Origin: a bacterium
GTDB taxonomy: Bacteria; Omnitrophota; Gorgyraeia; Zapsychrales; Zapsychraceae
Assembly (NCBI GenBank): GCA_030429765.1
Contig: JAUIER010000017.1
Span: 1-64,000 of the forward strand
DNA: 64,000 bases
Direction of reading: 5' to 3'
The stretch's first letter is position 1. Each line of letters opens with the position of its first letter. Shown in pieces: positions 16,453 to 26,557 of this stretch. A program made the translations under genes and the position numbers. The notes under the pieces are model-generated. The model ran no database searches and was not told where the DNA came from. It saw only the letters and a list, made by a program, of their open reading frames with translations.

Positions 16453-18093
16453 ATGACAGAATCACCACACTCAAAAAGCCAGTTGTATCTCTTATTTACC
16501 GTCGTGCTGGGCCTGATCACGCTGCTCCCGCAATGGAATTTTCAGTCGGCCATGGCCGTCGGGGACCACGGGCTCAATCTCTACGCGTTTCAGCGCACCG
16601 CGATGGGTGAAACGCCTTATCAGGATTTCTGGTGGGCGTACGGACCGTTATTTCCCTATTATTATGCCGGATTCATGAATCTGTTCGGGGATACGATTTG
16701 GAGTGTATTCATCGGACGGCTGATCCTGATTTTCACGTCGGGGCTATTCGCCTACCTGACCCTTGTCCGCTTCACCCATCCGTTGATCGCGATGGCGGCC
16801 AGCGGCTTTTTCTGGATCTATTTTCCAGATTTCTTTTATAGCTACAACCATACCGGGATCATCACCCTGTTTTTTGTGATCACGTATCTGATCTTTTCCT
16901 ATTTTCACCGACCCTTGGCAAGATATTTCTGGCTGGGCCTGCCCTGCCTGTATCTGATGAGCCTGGCCCGCATCAATATGGGTTTCGGTATGCTCTTTGG
17001 GTTTGTGATGCTGCATTTTCTCACCGACCGGTTTGTGCATGACCTGAAAACCACCCAGCATCTGCCGCGTTATTTTCTGGGGACCATTCTCGTCGTGACC
17101 GGATCGGGCCTGACCTATTGGTGGTTCCTGCAGGGATTACCGGAATACGCCGTGCATCAATGTCTGCCTTACTTCAGCAGTGTTTACTATGAACCGCCCA
17201 AGGAGGATCCGTTTTACTACAAGTACCTGTTCTATCTGCAAATGATCGGAGTGCTCGTCACCAAGACCTGGCGCTATCTGTTTTTCTTTTTGCTGCTGGT
17301 GACGGTCTCGATCCAGATGCTGTTTATCTTGAAACTGCCGGAGAGGGCCGGCAATCCCAAACGGCCGATGCGCTTCTCACTGGGAGCCACTCTTCTTCTG
17401 ATGATCATCGCCTTTCATGAGTTTCTGCTCGGTAACCAGATCTACCGGATCAACTGGATCATGCCGTTTCAGATCCTGCTTTTTGCCCTGTGTATCTACT
17501 TTGCCAGCAAGAGCTTTCACCCCAGAATCAGAAATCTGCTCTACATCACGGTGTTGCTCATTCCCCTGGTGGACATCGCCCGTTACAATTTGATCGTCCG
17601 TTCACTGAAAATCCCTGAACAATACATTCAAGTCGCGCGCGGGGGCGTCTACACCAAAAACCCGGAGATCTGGCACCGCACCGTGGAGGAAGTAACCAAT
17701 TTTCTCAACACGCATCTGGACCCGGAAGAAACTTTCTTTGCCATGCCGTACGAACCGCTTTATTATTTTTTAACAAAGCGCAAATCACCTAGCTGGCATA
17801 CACTTCTGATGGAAGGCAGTTTATTGTCAGACGAGCAGGAACTTGCCATGATTGAGTCCCTGAAAGACCCGCAAGTCAAGTACGTGCTTTTGTCCAACCG
17901 TTATTATTCACGGGAAGCCCATCACGGCACGCTCGGGGAAACCCATCTGATAGATCTGGCCGAGTATGTGGATAAAAACTTCGAGACCGCCGAGACCTTC
18001 GGTCAATGGGACCTCGAAGCCGGCTGGAATTTCCATCACGGGGTCAAGATCCTCAAGCGCATCCCTCAGGAAGATCCAGAAGCCAAACCGTAA
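16453..18093 (+). CDS. Polytopic membrane protein, probable GT-C glycosyltransferase
   Basis: 546 residues with about ten hydrophobic helices between residues 8 and 385, and a soluble C-terminal domain of about 160 residues. A periplasmic first loop contains VGDHGLNLYAFQRTAMGETPYQDFWWAYGP, which is typical of GT39/GT83-like glycosyltransferases of the GT-C fold; the acidic GDHG region near residue 36 may hold the catalytic Asp. Such enzymes transfer sugars from polyprenyl-phosphate donors on the periplasmic side, which would pair well with the GT2 enzyme at 8256-9149. There is no strong ribosome-binding site. The GT-C assignment is from the overall pattern. Confidence 0.65.
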   Translation: MTESPHSKSQLYLLFTVVLGLITLLPQWNFQSAMAVGDHGLNLYAFQRTAMGETPYQDFWWAYGPLFPYYYAGFMNLFGDTIWSVFIGRLILIFTSGLFAYLTLVRFTHPLIAMAASGFFWIYFPDFFYSYNHTGIITLFFVITYLIFSYFHRPLARYFWLGLPCLYLMSLARINMGFGMLFGFVMLHFLTDRFVHDLKTTQHLPRYFLGTILVVTGSGLTYWWFLQGLPEYAVHQCLPYFSSVYYEPPKEDPFYYKYLFYLQMIGVLVTKTWRYLFFFLLLVTVSIQMLFILKLPERAGNPKRPMRFSLGATLLLMIIAFHEFLLGNQIYRINWIMPFQILLFALCIYFASKSFHPRIRNLLYITVLLIPLVDIARYNLIVRSLKIPEQYIQVARGGVYTKNPEIWHRTVEEVTNFLNTHLDPEETFFAMPYEPLYYFLTKRKSPSWHTLLMEGSLLSDEQELAMIESLKDPQVKYVLLSNRYYSREAHHGTLGETHLIDLAEYVDKNFETAETFGQWDLEAGWNFHHGVKILKRIPQEDPEAKP

Positions 18094-18109
18094 ATAACAT
18101 AGAATCCGT

Positions 18110-18137
18110 TTTGCATCCCTGACGAATCACTTATAAT
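18110..18137 (+). promoter_or_regulatory. Promoter for the diguanylate cyclase gene
   Basis: TATAAT (18132-18137) with TTTGCA (18110-18115) 16 bases upstream. The predicted transcription start is near 18144, about 32 bases before the ATG at 18176. Confidence 0.55.
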
Positions 18138-18175
18138 ATTTATATTAGTGTAATTTACGTATCCCGTGATGGAAT

Positions 18176-20641
18176 ATGATCAAGAAAGCTCTCCACATAG
18201 CCCTGCTGATTGTCCTCTGGTGCGTCCCCGCGCATGCCCAGATGACCAACCAAACGTTTCCGGACGGCAGCCCCCACGTCACCTTCACCCAATCGCCTGA
18301 TAAACGCACCGTCGTCCGCACTGAATTCTATCCTAATGGTCGTATTAACAATGTCGGTACCTTCATCGATGAAAAATTGACCGGCCTCTACAAAAAATTT
18401 TTTGAGAATGGGCAGAAATATATCGAGATTGAATATGACCAAGGCATTGAAAACGGTTTTTTCAAGGAATATTACTCCAATGGCGTGCTGAAATCGGATG
18501 GTGAGTACATCAATGGCCGCATCAATGGCCGTCAAAACATCTATTTTGAGAACGGGATCCTCTCTCAGGTGGCGACCTATGACAATGACGTCCTCAATGG
18601 TGAGACCCGTATCTATTTTCCCGGCGGACAAATCCGTCAGATCTCCAACTACAAAAATGGCAAACTCCACGGATCGTTCCGTATCTATCATGAGAACGGA
18701 ACGCTGCTGTCATACCGCAACTACGCGGATGACCGGCAGCAAGGCCCGTTCTTTACCTACTATGACAACGGGATTTTACAGGAAAGCGGTATATTCGAAA
18801 ATGATCAGATCGTTTCTTTGCTCTCCTATAACATCAACGGTATTCTGGTACGGGTGGTAAATTTTGTGGGAGGCATTAAACAGGGTGAATACTACGAATT
18901 TTACGACAACGGGGTCATCAAAAAACGCGCCTTTTATGAATACGATAATGAGATCAGCGCGCAGTACTATGATGCGTCCGGTGAGTCTCTGAATCATACA
19001 ACGCTCGATACCTCTCCGGACAACCAGGCCTTCGGCTCATTCAGCACGGATGAGATCATTATCTTTGGATGTGCCTTGCTATTTGCCATCCTGGGAACCG
19101 CCATGGTCGTTAGCGGATACTATCGCGTGCGACGCCCCAAACCGGTTTTGACGCAAGACGCGATTATATCGGACGGGACAGCCTCGGCCGAAGGATCAGA
19201 ATCTGAGAGTGATCAAATGGAACGGGATCTGATCGATCCGGCCGGACATAAAATGTACAGAAGCGTCGTCGAGACTGTTGTCAGCGGCATCTACGTGACT
19301 GATGCTTCAGGAGTCTTGATTTACGGTAATAACACCTTCGCTCAATTGCTTGGCTATAAAACCAAACCCGAAACCGTCGGACTCAATCTCGACGAAATCT
19401 TCAGTGCGGCAGCCAAAGATCGTCAGAATTTTCTCCAAAGCCTGAAACGGTCCAATTCGATCAAAGACTTTATTTTTGAATTGCGCAAATCCGACGGATC
19501 AATATCCACCTTATCAACATCAGCGAACCAGATATTTAATGATCGCGGCGATATCATCGGCATCCAGGGCGTGGTCATGGATATCACGGAAAAGTCTCAA
19601 CTCGAAGACGCGGTTCTCGCCGAGAAGAAGAAGCTTGAATTATTGATGAACTTTTTTGAGACCATCGACACCATCCGCGAGATGTCAAAACTCACTGAAT
19701 ATGTCATTCAGGAGATCAGTGAAATCCTCGAATCCGATCGCTGTTCACTCATGATCACGGATGAAACGACCAATTCTCTCAAAGTCTGTGAGTCCAAGGG
19801 AATCGCGGACGACATCAAGGCCCAGACCAGTATCGGCTGGGGCGAACCCATCGCTGGAAAAGTGGCCAAGGAAGGCCGACCGATCCTGATCCGTAACATC
19901 GAGTATGATGAAGAATTCAAGGGGCATACCAAACCCGGCTACCAGGGCCGTTCACTGATCGCCGCCCCCTTGATCAACAACGACAAAGTCGTCGGAGTGC
20001 TATGCGTCACAGATAAACGCAAAGAAATTAAATTCGGTGAACCATACAGCAGCATCGACCTGAAACTTTTAATCGCGATTGCTTCAAAGGTCGTGATTGC
20101 CCTAGAGAACGTTCAGATCTACAAAGACTTGAATCTGCTGTCGCATACCGATCCGATCACACAAATCTACAACTACCGGTTGTTTAATCAAAGTCTGGAC
20201 CAGCAGATCGCCCGTTTTAACCGCGACAAAAAACCGCTGGCCATCTTTATGATGGACCTCGACAGCTTTAAGTCATATAACGACGAGTACGGCCATGTGG
20301 AGGGTGACGAACTGCTCAAAAACCTCGGGAAGATCCTGAAAGACAAATTACGTGAAACCGATATTGTCTGCCGGTATGCCGGCGATGAATTTTGTGTAGT
20401 CCTGCCGGATACCGATGTCGAAGGGGCCCGGTTGGCGGCAGAGAAAGTTGTGACGGGAGTCCGGAAATTCCCGCACTTTAAACGAACCGTCACCATCTCC
20501 ATCGGCATCGCTCCTTACGAAAGCGGTCTGGATAAAAAAGATTTCATCAAGCGCGCCGACAGCGCCCTCTACGAAGCCAAACACTCGGGTAAAAATACGG
20601 TTCGGATATATCAGTATCCTAAAGATTCCACTACTTCATAA
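18176..20641 (+). CDS. MORN-repeat / PAS / GAF / GGDEF sensor diguanylate cyclase
   Basis: 821 residues. A signal peptide (MIKKALHIALLIVLWCVPAHA) leads to about ten MORN-2/YwqK-type repeats (about 40-275, recurring ENG/SNG turns as in FFENGQKYIEIEYDQGIENG), then a transmembrane helix (about 290-312), a PAS domain (about 360-470), a GAF domain (about 490-635) and a GGDEF domain (about 655-815). The active-site motif is AGDEF near residue 735, a common functional variant. It is preceded by an RETD inhibitory I-site exactly five residues before it, so the enzyme is probably active and feedback-inhibited by c-di-GMP. The MORN part should lie in the periplasm, which is an unusual sensory domain. 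Confidence 0.9.
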   Translation: MIKKALHIALLIVLWCVPAHAQMTNQTFPDGSPHVTFTQSPDKRTVVRTEFYPNGRINNVGTFIDEKLTGLYKKFFENGQKYIEIEYDQGIENGFFKEYYSNGVLKSDGEYINGRINGRQNIYFENGILSQVATYDNDVLNGETRIYFPGGQIRQISNYKNGKLHGSFRIYHENGTLLSYRNYADDRQQGPFFTYYDNGILQESGIFENDQIVSLLSYNINGILVRVVNFVGGIKQGEYYEFYDNGVIKKRAFYEYDNEISAQYYDASGESLNHTTLDTSPDNQAFGSFSTDEIIIFGCALLFAILGTAMVVSGYYRVRRPKPVLTQDAIISDGTASAEGSESESDQMERDLIDPAGHKMYRSVVETVVSGIYVTDASGVLIYGNNTFAQLLGYKTKPETVGLNLDEIFSAAAKDRQNFLQSLKRSNSIKDFIFELRKSDGSISTLSTSANQIFNDRGDIIGIQGVVMDITEKSQLEDAVLAEKKKLELLMNFFETIDTIREMSKLTEYVIQEISEILESDRCSLMITDETTNSLKVCESKGIADDIKAQTSIGWGEPIAGKVAKEGRPILIRNIEYDEEFKGHTKPGYQGRSLIAAPLINNDKVVGVLCVTDKRKEIKFGEPYSSIDLKLLIAIASKVVIALENVQIYKDLNLLSHTDPITQIYNYRLFNQSLDQQIARFNRDKKPLAIFMMDLDSFKSYNDEYGHVEGDELLKNLGKILKDKLRETDIVCRYAGDEFCVVLPDTDVEGARLAAEKVVTGVRKFPHFKRTVTISIGIAPYESGLDKKDFIKRADSALYEAKHSGKNTVRIYQYPKDSTTS

Positions 20642-20697
20642 CATATTCCCTCGTCAAATTGACATTAAATCCAAAAACTACAATCATAAATCCGACA

Positions 20698-21492
20698 TTA
20701 AACCTCCTCGTAAACTGGAACAATAAACGGTTTTTGAAATTCTTTACCTCGATGAACTTTGACGGCTATCCCATATGTCTTTTCAATTAAGTCACTCTGA
20801 ATAACACTCTCCGTGGGACCTTGTGCCAGAATCCTGCCATTTTTCATTAAGGCGATTCTGTCCGCAAACGTTGCAGCCAAATTGACATCATGCAGTACAC
20901 AGAAGACTCCGACATTTTTCTTAGCGAATCTTTTAATAAATGTCATCATTCCGTATTGATGTTCAATATCCAAACTTGACGTCGGTTCATCCAGAAATAA
21001 GTATCGGGCCGCATTTTTCTCATCACTATTCCAAATTTGAGCCAGTACACGGGCGAGTTGAACCCTTTGCTTCTCGCCTCCGGAAAGTGTGTTAAATATT
21101 CGGTCTTTGAACTGATACGCGTCCGTATGCCTTAGGGCCAACTCAGCCACTTCATAATCACGCGCACCATCATAACCGTGAGAATGAACATACCGCCCCA
21201 TCAAAACAATATCCATCACTTGAAATCGAAATGAAACATCAATATTCTGTGACAATACCGCCCTTTTTAAGGCCAGCTCATGCATAGTCCACTGTGAATA
21301 ATTCCTGCCTTCAATTTGTAAACAGCTGGCTTCAGGTGTCAACTCGCCTGCAAGACTCTTTAATAACGTTGTCTTTCCGGCTCCATTCGAACCTAAGACG
21401 GCCACAAATTCCCCTGCACACAGGCGCACACTGATGTCTGTCAGTATTTGGGTCCCGCCAATTGAATAGCTTATGTTCTGCGCTTGGATCAT
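20698..21492 (-). CDS. hmuV: Heme ABC transporter ATP-binding protein
   Basis: 264 residues. Walker A GSNGAGKTTLLKSL (about 34-47), Q-loop region AVLSQNIDVSF, signature LSGGEKQRVQLARVLA, Walker B RYLFLDEPTSSLD and the switch histidine in CVLHDVNLA are all present. This is the FecE/HmuV type ATPase that energises heme or siderophore import. Its ATG is one base after the permease stop codon and it is last in the heme operon. It faces the diguanylate cyclase gene convergently; only 56 bases separate the two, without an obvious terminator hairpin. Confidence 0.93.
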   Translation of the reverse strand: MIQAQNISYSIGGTQILTDISVRLCAGEFVAVLGSNGAGKTTLLKSLAGELTPEASCLQIEGRNYSQWTMHELALKRAVLSQNIDVSFRFQVMDIVLMGRYVHSHGYDGARDYEVAELALRHTDAYQFKDRIFNTLSGGEKQRVQLARVLAQIWNSDEKNAARYLFLDEPTSSLDIEHQYGMMTFIKRFAKKNVGVFCVLHDVNLAATFADRIALMKNGRILAQGPTESVIQSDLIEKTYGIAVKVHRGKEFQKPFIVPVYEEV

Positions 21493-21493
21493 G

Positions 21494-22546
21494 TTAGAAT
21501 ATCTTTTTATTTCTCAGAATTAACATAATAAAAAACGGCCCTCCGATAAGACTTGTAATAACTCCAATCGGCAATTCCGCGGGGGCAACCACCGTACGCG
21601 CCATCATATCGCTTAGTAACAATAGTATGGCCCCGACAAAAACACTAATCGGAATTAAGAATCTGTGATCAGCGCCAAACATCAGGCGTACTAGATGGGG
21701 TACGACTAATCCGATAAATCCAATGCTGCCGGAAACTGAAACTGAGGCTCCCACTGAAAGCGTCACGAAGAATATAATACGTTTTTTCAAACGCTCAATA
21801 TCAAGCCCCAAGTGTGAAGCCTCTCTTTCCCCGAGCGCCAGCAGATTTAGCTGCTTAGAATCTCGTATAATATAGATGGTCGAGATCATGACTAGAATAC
21901 CAAGAACACCCGTTGACGACCACATAGCCCCACCCAATGAACCCAACATCCAGAACGTGATCATTCGCAGTTGCTGGTCATCGCCCAGAAACTGGAGCAA
22001 GCCAATACCGGCGAATGTAACCGCCTGAATCGCGATGCCCGACAAAAGCAAATTGGATACAAGAATACGCCCTGAAAAATTGGCGATCTTTATGACAATA
22101 AGTGTGGCCAACATGCCGCCTAAAAAGCCAATTCCAGCCAGAACATACAACCCCATTGCTTCGGGAAGCATGTCGATTAAAGGTCGTCCAAAGACGATCA
22201 TGGAGGCAACGGCAAGGGCTGCTCCCGAAGAAATTCCGATTAACCCGGGATCGACCAGCGGATTTCGAAAAAGTCCTTGGAGAGCTGCCCCCGACGAAGA
22301 CAATGATGCCCCGACTAGAACAGCCGCCAGAATTCTTGGCAAACGAATATTGAGAATCACAGACTCCTGAGCAGCGGTAAATTGGGCCAATGAGAAGCCT
22401 ATTTTCTCTAGAAGTATACTGATAACCTCCATCGGAGTTGCACTCATCGGTCCCACTCCAATAGCTAACAAGGCAACAACCAACAGAAACACTGTAAATA
22501 CAGAGTTTAAAATTACCAGCTTTCTACGTTTAACCACGTACATCAT
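21494..22546 (-). CDS. hmuU: Heme ABC transporter permease (FecCD family)
   Basis: 350 residues with about nine hydrophobic helices. FecCD landmarks include LPRILAAVLVGASLSSSGAALQGLFRNPL, PGLIGISSGAALAVA and FIGLVVPHLVRLMFGADHR, the last being the ATPase-coupling region. Its ATG overlaps the hmuT stop codon (TAATG), which suggests coupled translation. It would carry heme across the inner membrane with HmuV. Confidence 0.93.
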   Translation of the reverse strand: MMYVVKRRKLVILNSVFTVFLLVVALLAIGVGPMSATPMEVISILLEKIGFSLAQFTAAQESVILNIRLPRILAAVLVGASLSSSGAALQGLFRNPLVDPGLIGISSGAALAVASMIVFGRPLIDMLPEAMGLYVLAGIGFLGGMLATLIVIKIANFSGRILVSNLLLSGIAIQAVTFAGIGLLQFLGDDQQLRMITFWMLGSLGGAMWSSTGVLGILVMISTIYIIRDSKQLNLLALGEREASHLGLDIERLKKRIIFFVTLSVGASVSVSGSIGFIGLVVPHLVRLMFGADHRFLIPISVFVGAILLLLSDMMARTVVAPAELPIGVITSLIGGPFFIMLILRNKKIF

Positions 22547-23382
22547 TAGTTCCTGGATCGCAACTCTTTGGACAACTCTTTAATCGCGGCAGGCGTTCTA
22601 GGAGTGAATCCAAGGAGATACATGGTATCCATTACAATAATGTCATCCGCCTCGGCGGCCCTTGTCAGATTGATTCCTGGCAATTTCTTAAAATTCTCCA
22701 GGCCGCCCAATGAATCAACCACCATGCTGGTCGTTAATAGGATGTCAGGATTTACCTCTCCCATAAATTCCGGATTGAGAGGCTTATATCCTTCATACTG
22801 CGTAACGACATTGACTCCGCCGGCATATTCAATCATGGAATGAGCCGCGGTATTTGTTCCGGACACCAACGGCGACCCGGAAGATGCGTGAAAAACAAAT
22901 AAAACGCGTGGCTTACTTTCTTTACTATCCTGATCAAGGGATTCTTGAGCCTGTTCTTTAAGCGTTCTAATGAGATTGTCCCCTTTCTCCGATATTCCCA
23001 GAAGCTTCGACACCTTCTCAATTTTGGCGTAGATCCCGTCCATTGAATAATCCTCCTCCAGCGTGACCAATTGAACGCCTGATTTCTCAATCATTTTTAG
23101 TACTGTCGGTGGTCCAGCCTGCTTGGTCGCGATTACCAAATCAGGCTCCAAAGATAAGATTCCCTCAGATGATAAAGCGCGCTTGTATCCCACTTTGGGA
23201 AGCGTATGGACGGTTTGTGGATAAACACTTGTGGTATCGACACCAACCAAGCGATCTTCTTCGCCCAACGCATAGATAATTTCCGTCACCGCTCCATCGA
23301 CCGAAACTATCTTCTCAACTTCAGCTCCGGCAATGTTCCCGCTTACAATTACTGTCAATAGTGCGAATAATAGTTTTTTCAT
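22546..23382 (-). CDS. hmuT: Periplasmic heme-binding protein
   Basis: 278 residues with a signal peptide (MKKLLFALLTVIVSGNIAGA) and a type III periplasmic binding protein fold. Heme-protein signatures are VEKIVSVDGAVTEIIYALG, the probable heme-ligand tyrosine in VGYKRALSSEGILSL (near 66), and ALSSEGIL, which is typical of HmuT/PhuT/ShuT. A ribosome-binding site (GGAG) precedes the ATG. Delivers heme from the outer membrane receptor to HmuUV. Confidence 0.93.
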   Translation of the reverse strand: MKKLLFALLTVIVSGNIAGAEVEKIVSVDGAVTEIIYALGEEDRLVGVDTTSVYPQTVHTLPKVGYKRALSSEGILSLEPDLVIATKQAGPPTVLKMIEKSGVQLVTLEEDYSMDGIYAKIEKVSKLLGISEKGDNLIRTLKEQAQESLDQDSKESKPRVLFVFHASSGSPLVSGTNTAAHSMIEYAGGVNVVTQYEGYKPLNPEFMGEVNPDILLTTSMVVDSLGGLENFKKLPGINLTRAAEADDIIVMDTMYLLGFTPRTPAAIKELSKELRSRN

Positions 23383-23385
23383 TGT

Positions 23386-24441
23386 TTAGCTCCGATTTAA
23401 TTGGTCGACAATCTCCCGCCATAAATCAAGTTCGGGGATGCCGGGTTTGCGTTTACCGAACAACAATGCGATATTCTGATTGTCCTTATCATACAGTTCC
23501 AATGATGTGACGATTCCGTCTTGAGTTGGCTTTTTCACGACCCACGCTCCGGCAATAGCATCTTCCCTTAAATGAAGATTGAATTCCGGATCAAGTACGT
23601 TGTACCAGGTTCCGAATTCTTTCAGATTCTTGACCGGACCCGTATGAATTTGTATACAGCCTGAATTTCCTACAAAAATCATTATCTCGCAATTCTTCTG
23701 TGCGGACAGATTTAATAGATCACGCAAAGAACCCGATTCAACTTTATAGGCATATTCTTCACCGATCAGCCGCAATGCTTGCACACGGCCTACACTGTAT
23801 TTTTTCAGCATGGGAAAGAAATCATGTGTATCCTTTAATGCCGACCAAGCAGAACGAAAAGCTTCGACATCTATCTCACTATCCGGTTTATCAACAGCCG
23901 GCGCCGCTTTTTCCTCAACCGTGATCTGTGCATCCTGATCTGCAGATTGAAAATGCTCAACGTATTCTTCATAGGCCGGAAAGCTGCTGTCCTGTACAAG
24001 ATAAATCTTGTGAATGGCCATACCATCTTTGGCAAAAAACTGCAGGCTATGTCGTAGACCGGATTGAGCTTCTTCTTGCACAGCAAATGCAAATTTCCAA
24101 CCGCTCATAAACAGGCGTAGATCAATGTCCGGATTAACAAATATTCCATGAGGCTTTCCGATTTTACCGTTTTCATATACACCTTTTCGCTCATGAACCG
24201 CATAGTCATTTCGCGTTAGAGCCATCACTTTACCCAATTTCTTCACGGCGGGAAGCATTTCTTGCCAATTCTCCTGTAACCGTGTGACACCATCTCCGGT
24301 CCTGGAAGCCACAATTTCCGCTTCTGTTACTCCAATCTGTTCTGCGGCATCACGCACTCGGAGTTTAGGTTGTGACTTCTTCAGCTGAAGATATCTTTCT
24401 TTAATAAAGGCAGGTGAAATAGTATTATTGTCTGTTTTCAT
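23386..24441 (-). CDS. hmuS: Heme-handling/degrading protein HmuS (HemS/ChuX family)
   Basis: 351 residues from the ATG at 24441, chosen because AGGAGG lies five bases upstream. An in-frame start at 24465 would overlap the receptor gene. Two tandem HemS-type halves are visible. The first contains the likely heme-ligand histidine in NDYAVHERKGVYENGKIG (near 90), then HGIFVNPDIDLRLFMSGW; the second contains KNCEIMIFVGNSGCIQIHTG and FGTWYNVLDPEFNLHLRED. Family members bind heme in the cytoplasm and either deliver or break it down. It lies between the receptor and HmuT genes, the usual place. Confidence 0.92.
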   Translation of the reverse strand: MKTDNNTISPAFIKERYLQLKKSQPKLRVRDAAEQIGVTEAEIVASRTGDGVTRLQENWQEMLPAVKKLGKVMALTRNDYAVHERKGVYENGKIGKPHGIFVNPDIDLRLFMSGWKFAFAVQEEAQSGLRHSLQFFAKDGMAIHKIYLVQDSSFPAYEEYVEHFQSADQDAQITVEEKAAPAVDKPDSEIDVEAFRSAWSALKDTHDFFPMLKKYSVGRVQALRLIGEEYAYKVESGSLRDLLNLSAQKNCEIMIFVGNSGCIQIHTGPVKNLKEFGTWYNVLDPEFNLHLREDAIAGAWVVKKPTQDGIVTSLELYDKDNQNIALLFGKRKPGIPELDLWREIVDQLNRS

Positions 24442-24458
24442 TTTTCCTCCTGAGTTAA

Positions 24459-26462
24459 TTACCATTTTAAGACGGTTGTAAATCCCGCGACAAAATTCCT
24501 TCCCGGTGCATTGATACTCGATAAATGCTCACGGTAGGTTTTATCCCCGATATTCTCGATTCCGAAATGAATTTTTGTATTATCAAACCCCGGCAACTTT
24601 TGTGACAGTTTTATATTCCATACCGCATATCCACCTGTTTCTACTTCTTCTGTCGGTACATCACTTTTTTTCTCAGCCCAAACGCTTTCAACATTCGCGC
24701 GAAATCCACGATCTTTATGTTCATAGGTCAAACCCCATCGTCCATTTTTTGGCATGACAGATCCCAATGAAGTGTTGTCCGTTATATTATCGCCTTTCGC
24801 TATTTCAAATGTGGCGTACGTTGAAAATCCATTTCCAAAGTCATAGGCCAAATAATTCTCGATACCCCAAATCTCAACATCATTGACGTTATCGACAGTT
24901 GTGGTCCCGGCAAAAATGTTGACACTGGAGTCAATGAAATCTTCGGCATCAATCCGATAGTAGATACTTTCAAAATCAAATCCATTCCAGCTACCCCGAA
25001 TCCCGATGTCCAGATTGTCACTTTCTTCCGCGACCAAATTCGCATTCGGCACAAATGTATTTCCAAAGAAGTGTAGACCATTCTGATACAATTCCAACAG
25101 TCTTGGAGCCCGAAAACCTTTACCATAACTGGCGAAGACTTTGATATCGTCAGTGACGCTATACAAAGCGCTGATCTTTGGACTCACCTGGTCATCTTCG
25201 TTGTCATTCTGTCCGGAAGTTTCCGACTTGTAGGAGTCCCAGCGGACACCAGGAATAATGGATAATTTTTCATCCAGCAACACAATTTCATCCTGGATAA
25301 ACACGGCCCCGGCTGAAAAATCCCCGTTGGGATAATTCCCTATCGCTGAAGTTGACGTTGTCGTTGTTCTTAACGACTCTGTCTGGTCTTTGTAATACTC
25401 GATACCGTAGGTAATCTCATGCAGGATGGCTCCTGTTTCAAAAAAGTTTGTGTTTTTAAGCTCTAATCCGAAGGTATCTGTTTCGCGATCTTCAATCCGA
25501 AAAGTCAGATTTTGCCGATCTTCACTCACCTCTGTCTGTTGGTAGTAAATTTTGGCGGCAAATCGGGAAAAAAAGCTATCATCGTCGGCGTCGTTTTCAT
25601 AGCCGACACTGAACAGCTCACGTTTGGTGTCCCGTCTAAGTAATGGATTTTCTGTCGATATATCCCGCGTATCCGGGTTACCGGGTATCGTGGACTTGTC
25701 ATCAAACAAGCTGTAATTAATACTGATATCACTAGAATCAGTGGGATGATAAATGAATTTTCCAAGCGTTTCGAAACCTCGCTGCTGTGTGTTACCGAGG
25801 TCTGTATCGTCGCCCAACTCGGTTTCATCATCTGATTGCCAATGGCTGGTATTGACAATAACTTCGAATTCCGGCGAGGGCATAGCAAATAGACTCGCAT
25901 TCTTTCGATATCCATCGTTCACCGAATTGTAGTTAAAGCCCGTTCGAAACCCCCAAGTCTCGCCTTCATTTAAATAGTCGCTTGCATCTTTAGTTGTCAA
26001 ACTAATAACCCCTCCGATCGCGTCCGATCCGTACAGAGCCGATGCATTTCCACGAAGAACTTCTACCTGCTTCAAACTCTCTGGATCGACAAAAATTCGC
26101 CCTTTATGACCTGTTAGAAAATTTACTCGCGAACCGTCAATGCGAACCTGTACTCGTGCATCGCCTAGACCACGGATGTTCACGGTTTCTCCCAACGCAC
26201 GGGGACCTCCATCAATATTTACGCCTGGCACTCTGCGTAAGACATCGGCAATGTCTTGAGATAAATCATTTTCTATATCTTCTGAATTGAATACGCTTAT
26301 AGCTTGGTGGGAATCGAGTAATGTATTCTGAGTCTTGGTACCTATAACTACAATCCTATTCCATTGACTCGATTGTTCCTCTGCTGACAAGGATGTGGTA
26401 AAAAAAAGCGCCAACTTGATAGCGAGAAGAAGCGAAAATACAGTTTTCCTGTAATTTTTCAT
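24459..26462 (-). CDS. hmuR: TonB-dependent heme receptor
   Basis: 667 residues: signal peptide (about 1-27), a TonB-box-like RIVVIGTKT (about 36-44), a plug domain (LRRVPGVNIDGGP, VNIRGLGDARVQVRIDG, NASALYGSDAIGGVISL) and a 22-strand-type barrel ending in FVAGFTTVLKW with a terminal aromatic residue. The FRAPRLLELY segment and a following NPN/PNANL-like stretch are typical of heme and hemoglobin receptors (HmuR/HutA/HemR). Imports heme through the outer membrane, powered by TonB/ExbBD, which are not in the window. The hmuR symbol is by operon context. Confidence 0.9.
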   Translation of the reverse strand: MKNYRKTVFSLLLAIKLALFFTTSLSAEEQSSQWNRIVVIGTKTQNTLLDSHQAISVFNSEDIENDLSQDIADVLRRVPGVNIDGGPRALGETVNIRGLGDARVQVRIDGSRVNFLTGHKGRIFVDPESLKQVEVLRGNASALYGSDAIGGVISLTTKDASDYLNEGETWGFRTGFNYNSVNDGYRKNASLFAMPSPEFEVIVNTSHWQSDDETELGDDTDLGNTQQRGFETLGKFIYHPTDSSDISINYSLFDDKSTIPGNPDTRDISTENPLLRRDTKRELFSVGYENDADDDSFFSRFAAKIYYQQTEVSEDRQNLTFRIEDRETDTFGLELKNTNFFETGAILHEITYGIEYYKDQTESLRTTTTSTSAIGNYPNGDFSAGAVFIQDEIVLLDEKLSIIPGVRWDSYKSETSGQNDNEDDQVSPKISALYSVTDDIKVFASYGKGFRAPRLLELYQNGLHFFGNTFVPNANLVAEESDNLDIGIRGSWNGFDFESIYYRIDAEDFIDSSVNIFAGTTTVDNVNDVEIWGIENYLAYDFGNGFSTYATFEIAKGDNITDNTSLGSVMPKNGRWGLTYEHKDRGFRANVESVWAEKKSDVPTEEVETGGYAVWNIKLSQKLPGFDNTKIHFGIENIGDKTYREHLSSINAPGRNFVAGFTTVLKW

Positions 26463-26557
26463 CTGTGAATCCTTTCACATCTTCTCTAAAGTTCTCTGGA
26501 TGTCCAGTCGGCATTTAGAATTTGTCCTGTTTATACAGCTCCATGGGTATGGTAGCT

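Noticed and set aside
24442-24465. Longer N-terminus for HmuS starting at 24465
   Set aside because: AGGAGG is placed exactly for the ATG at 24441, and the longer form would overlap the receptor gene.
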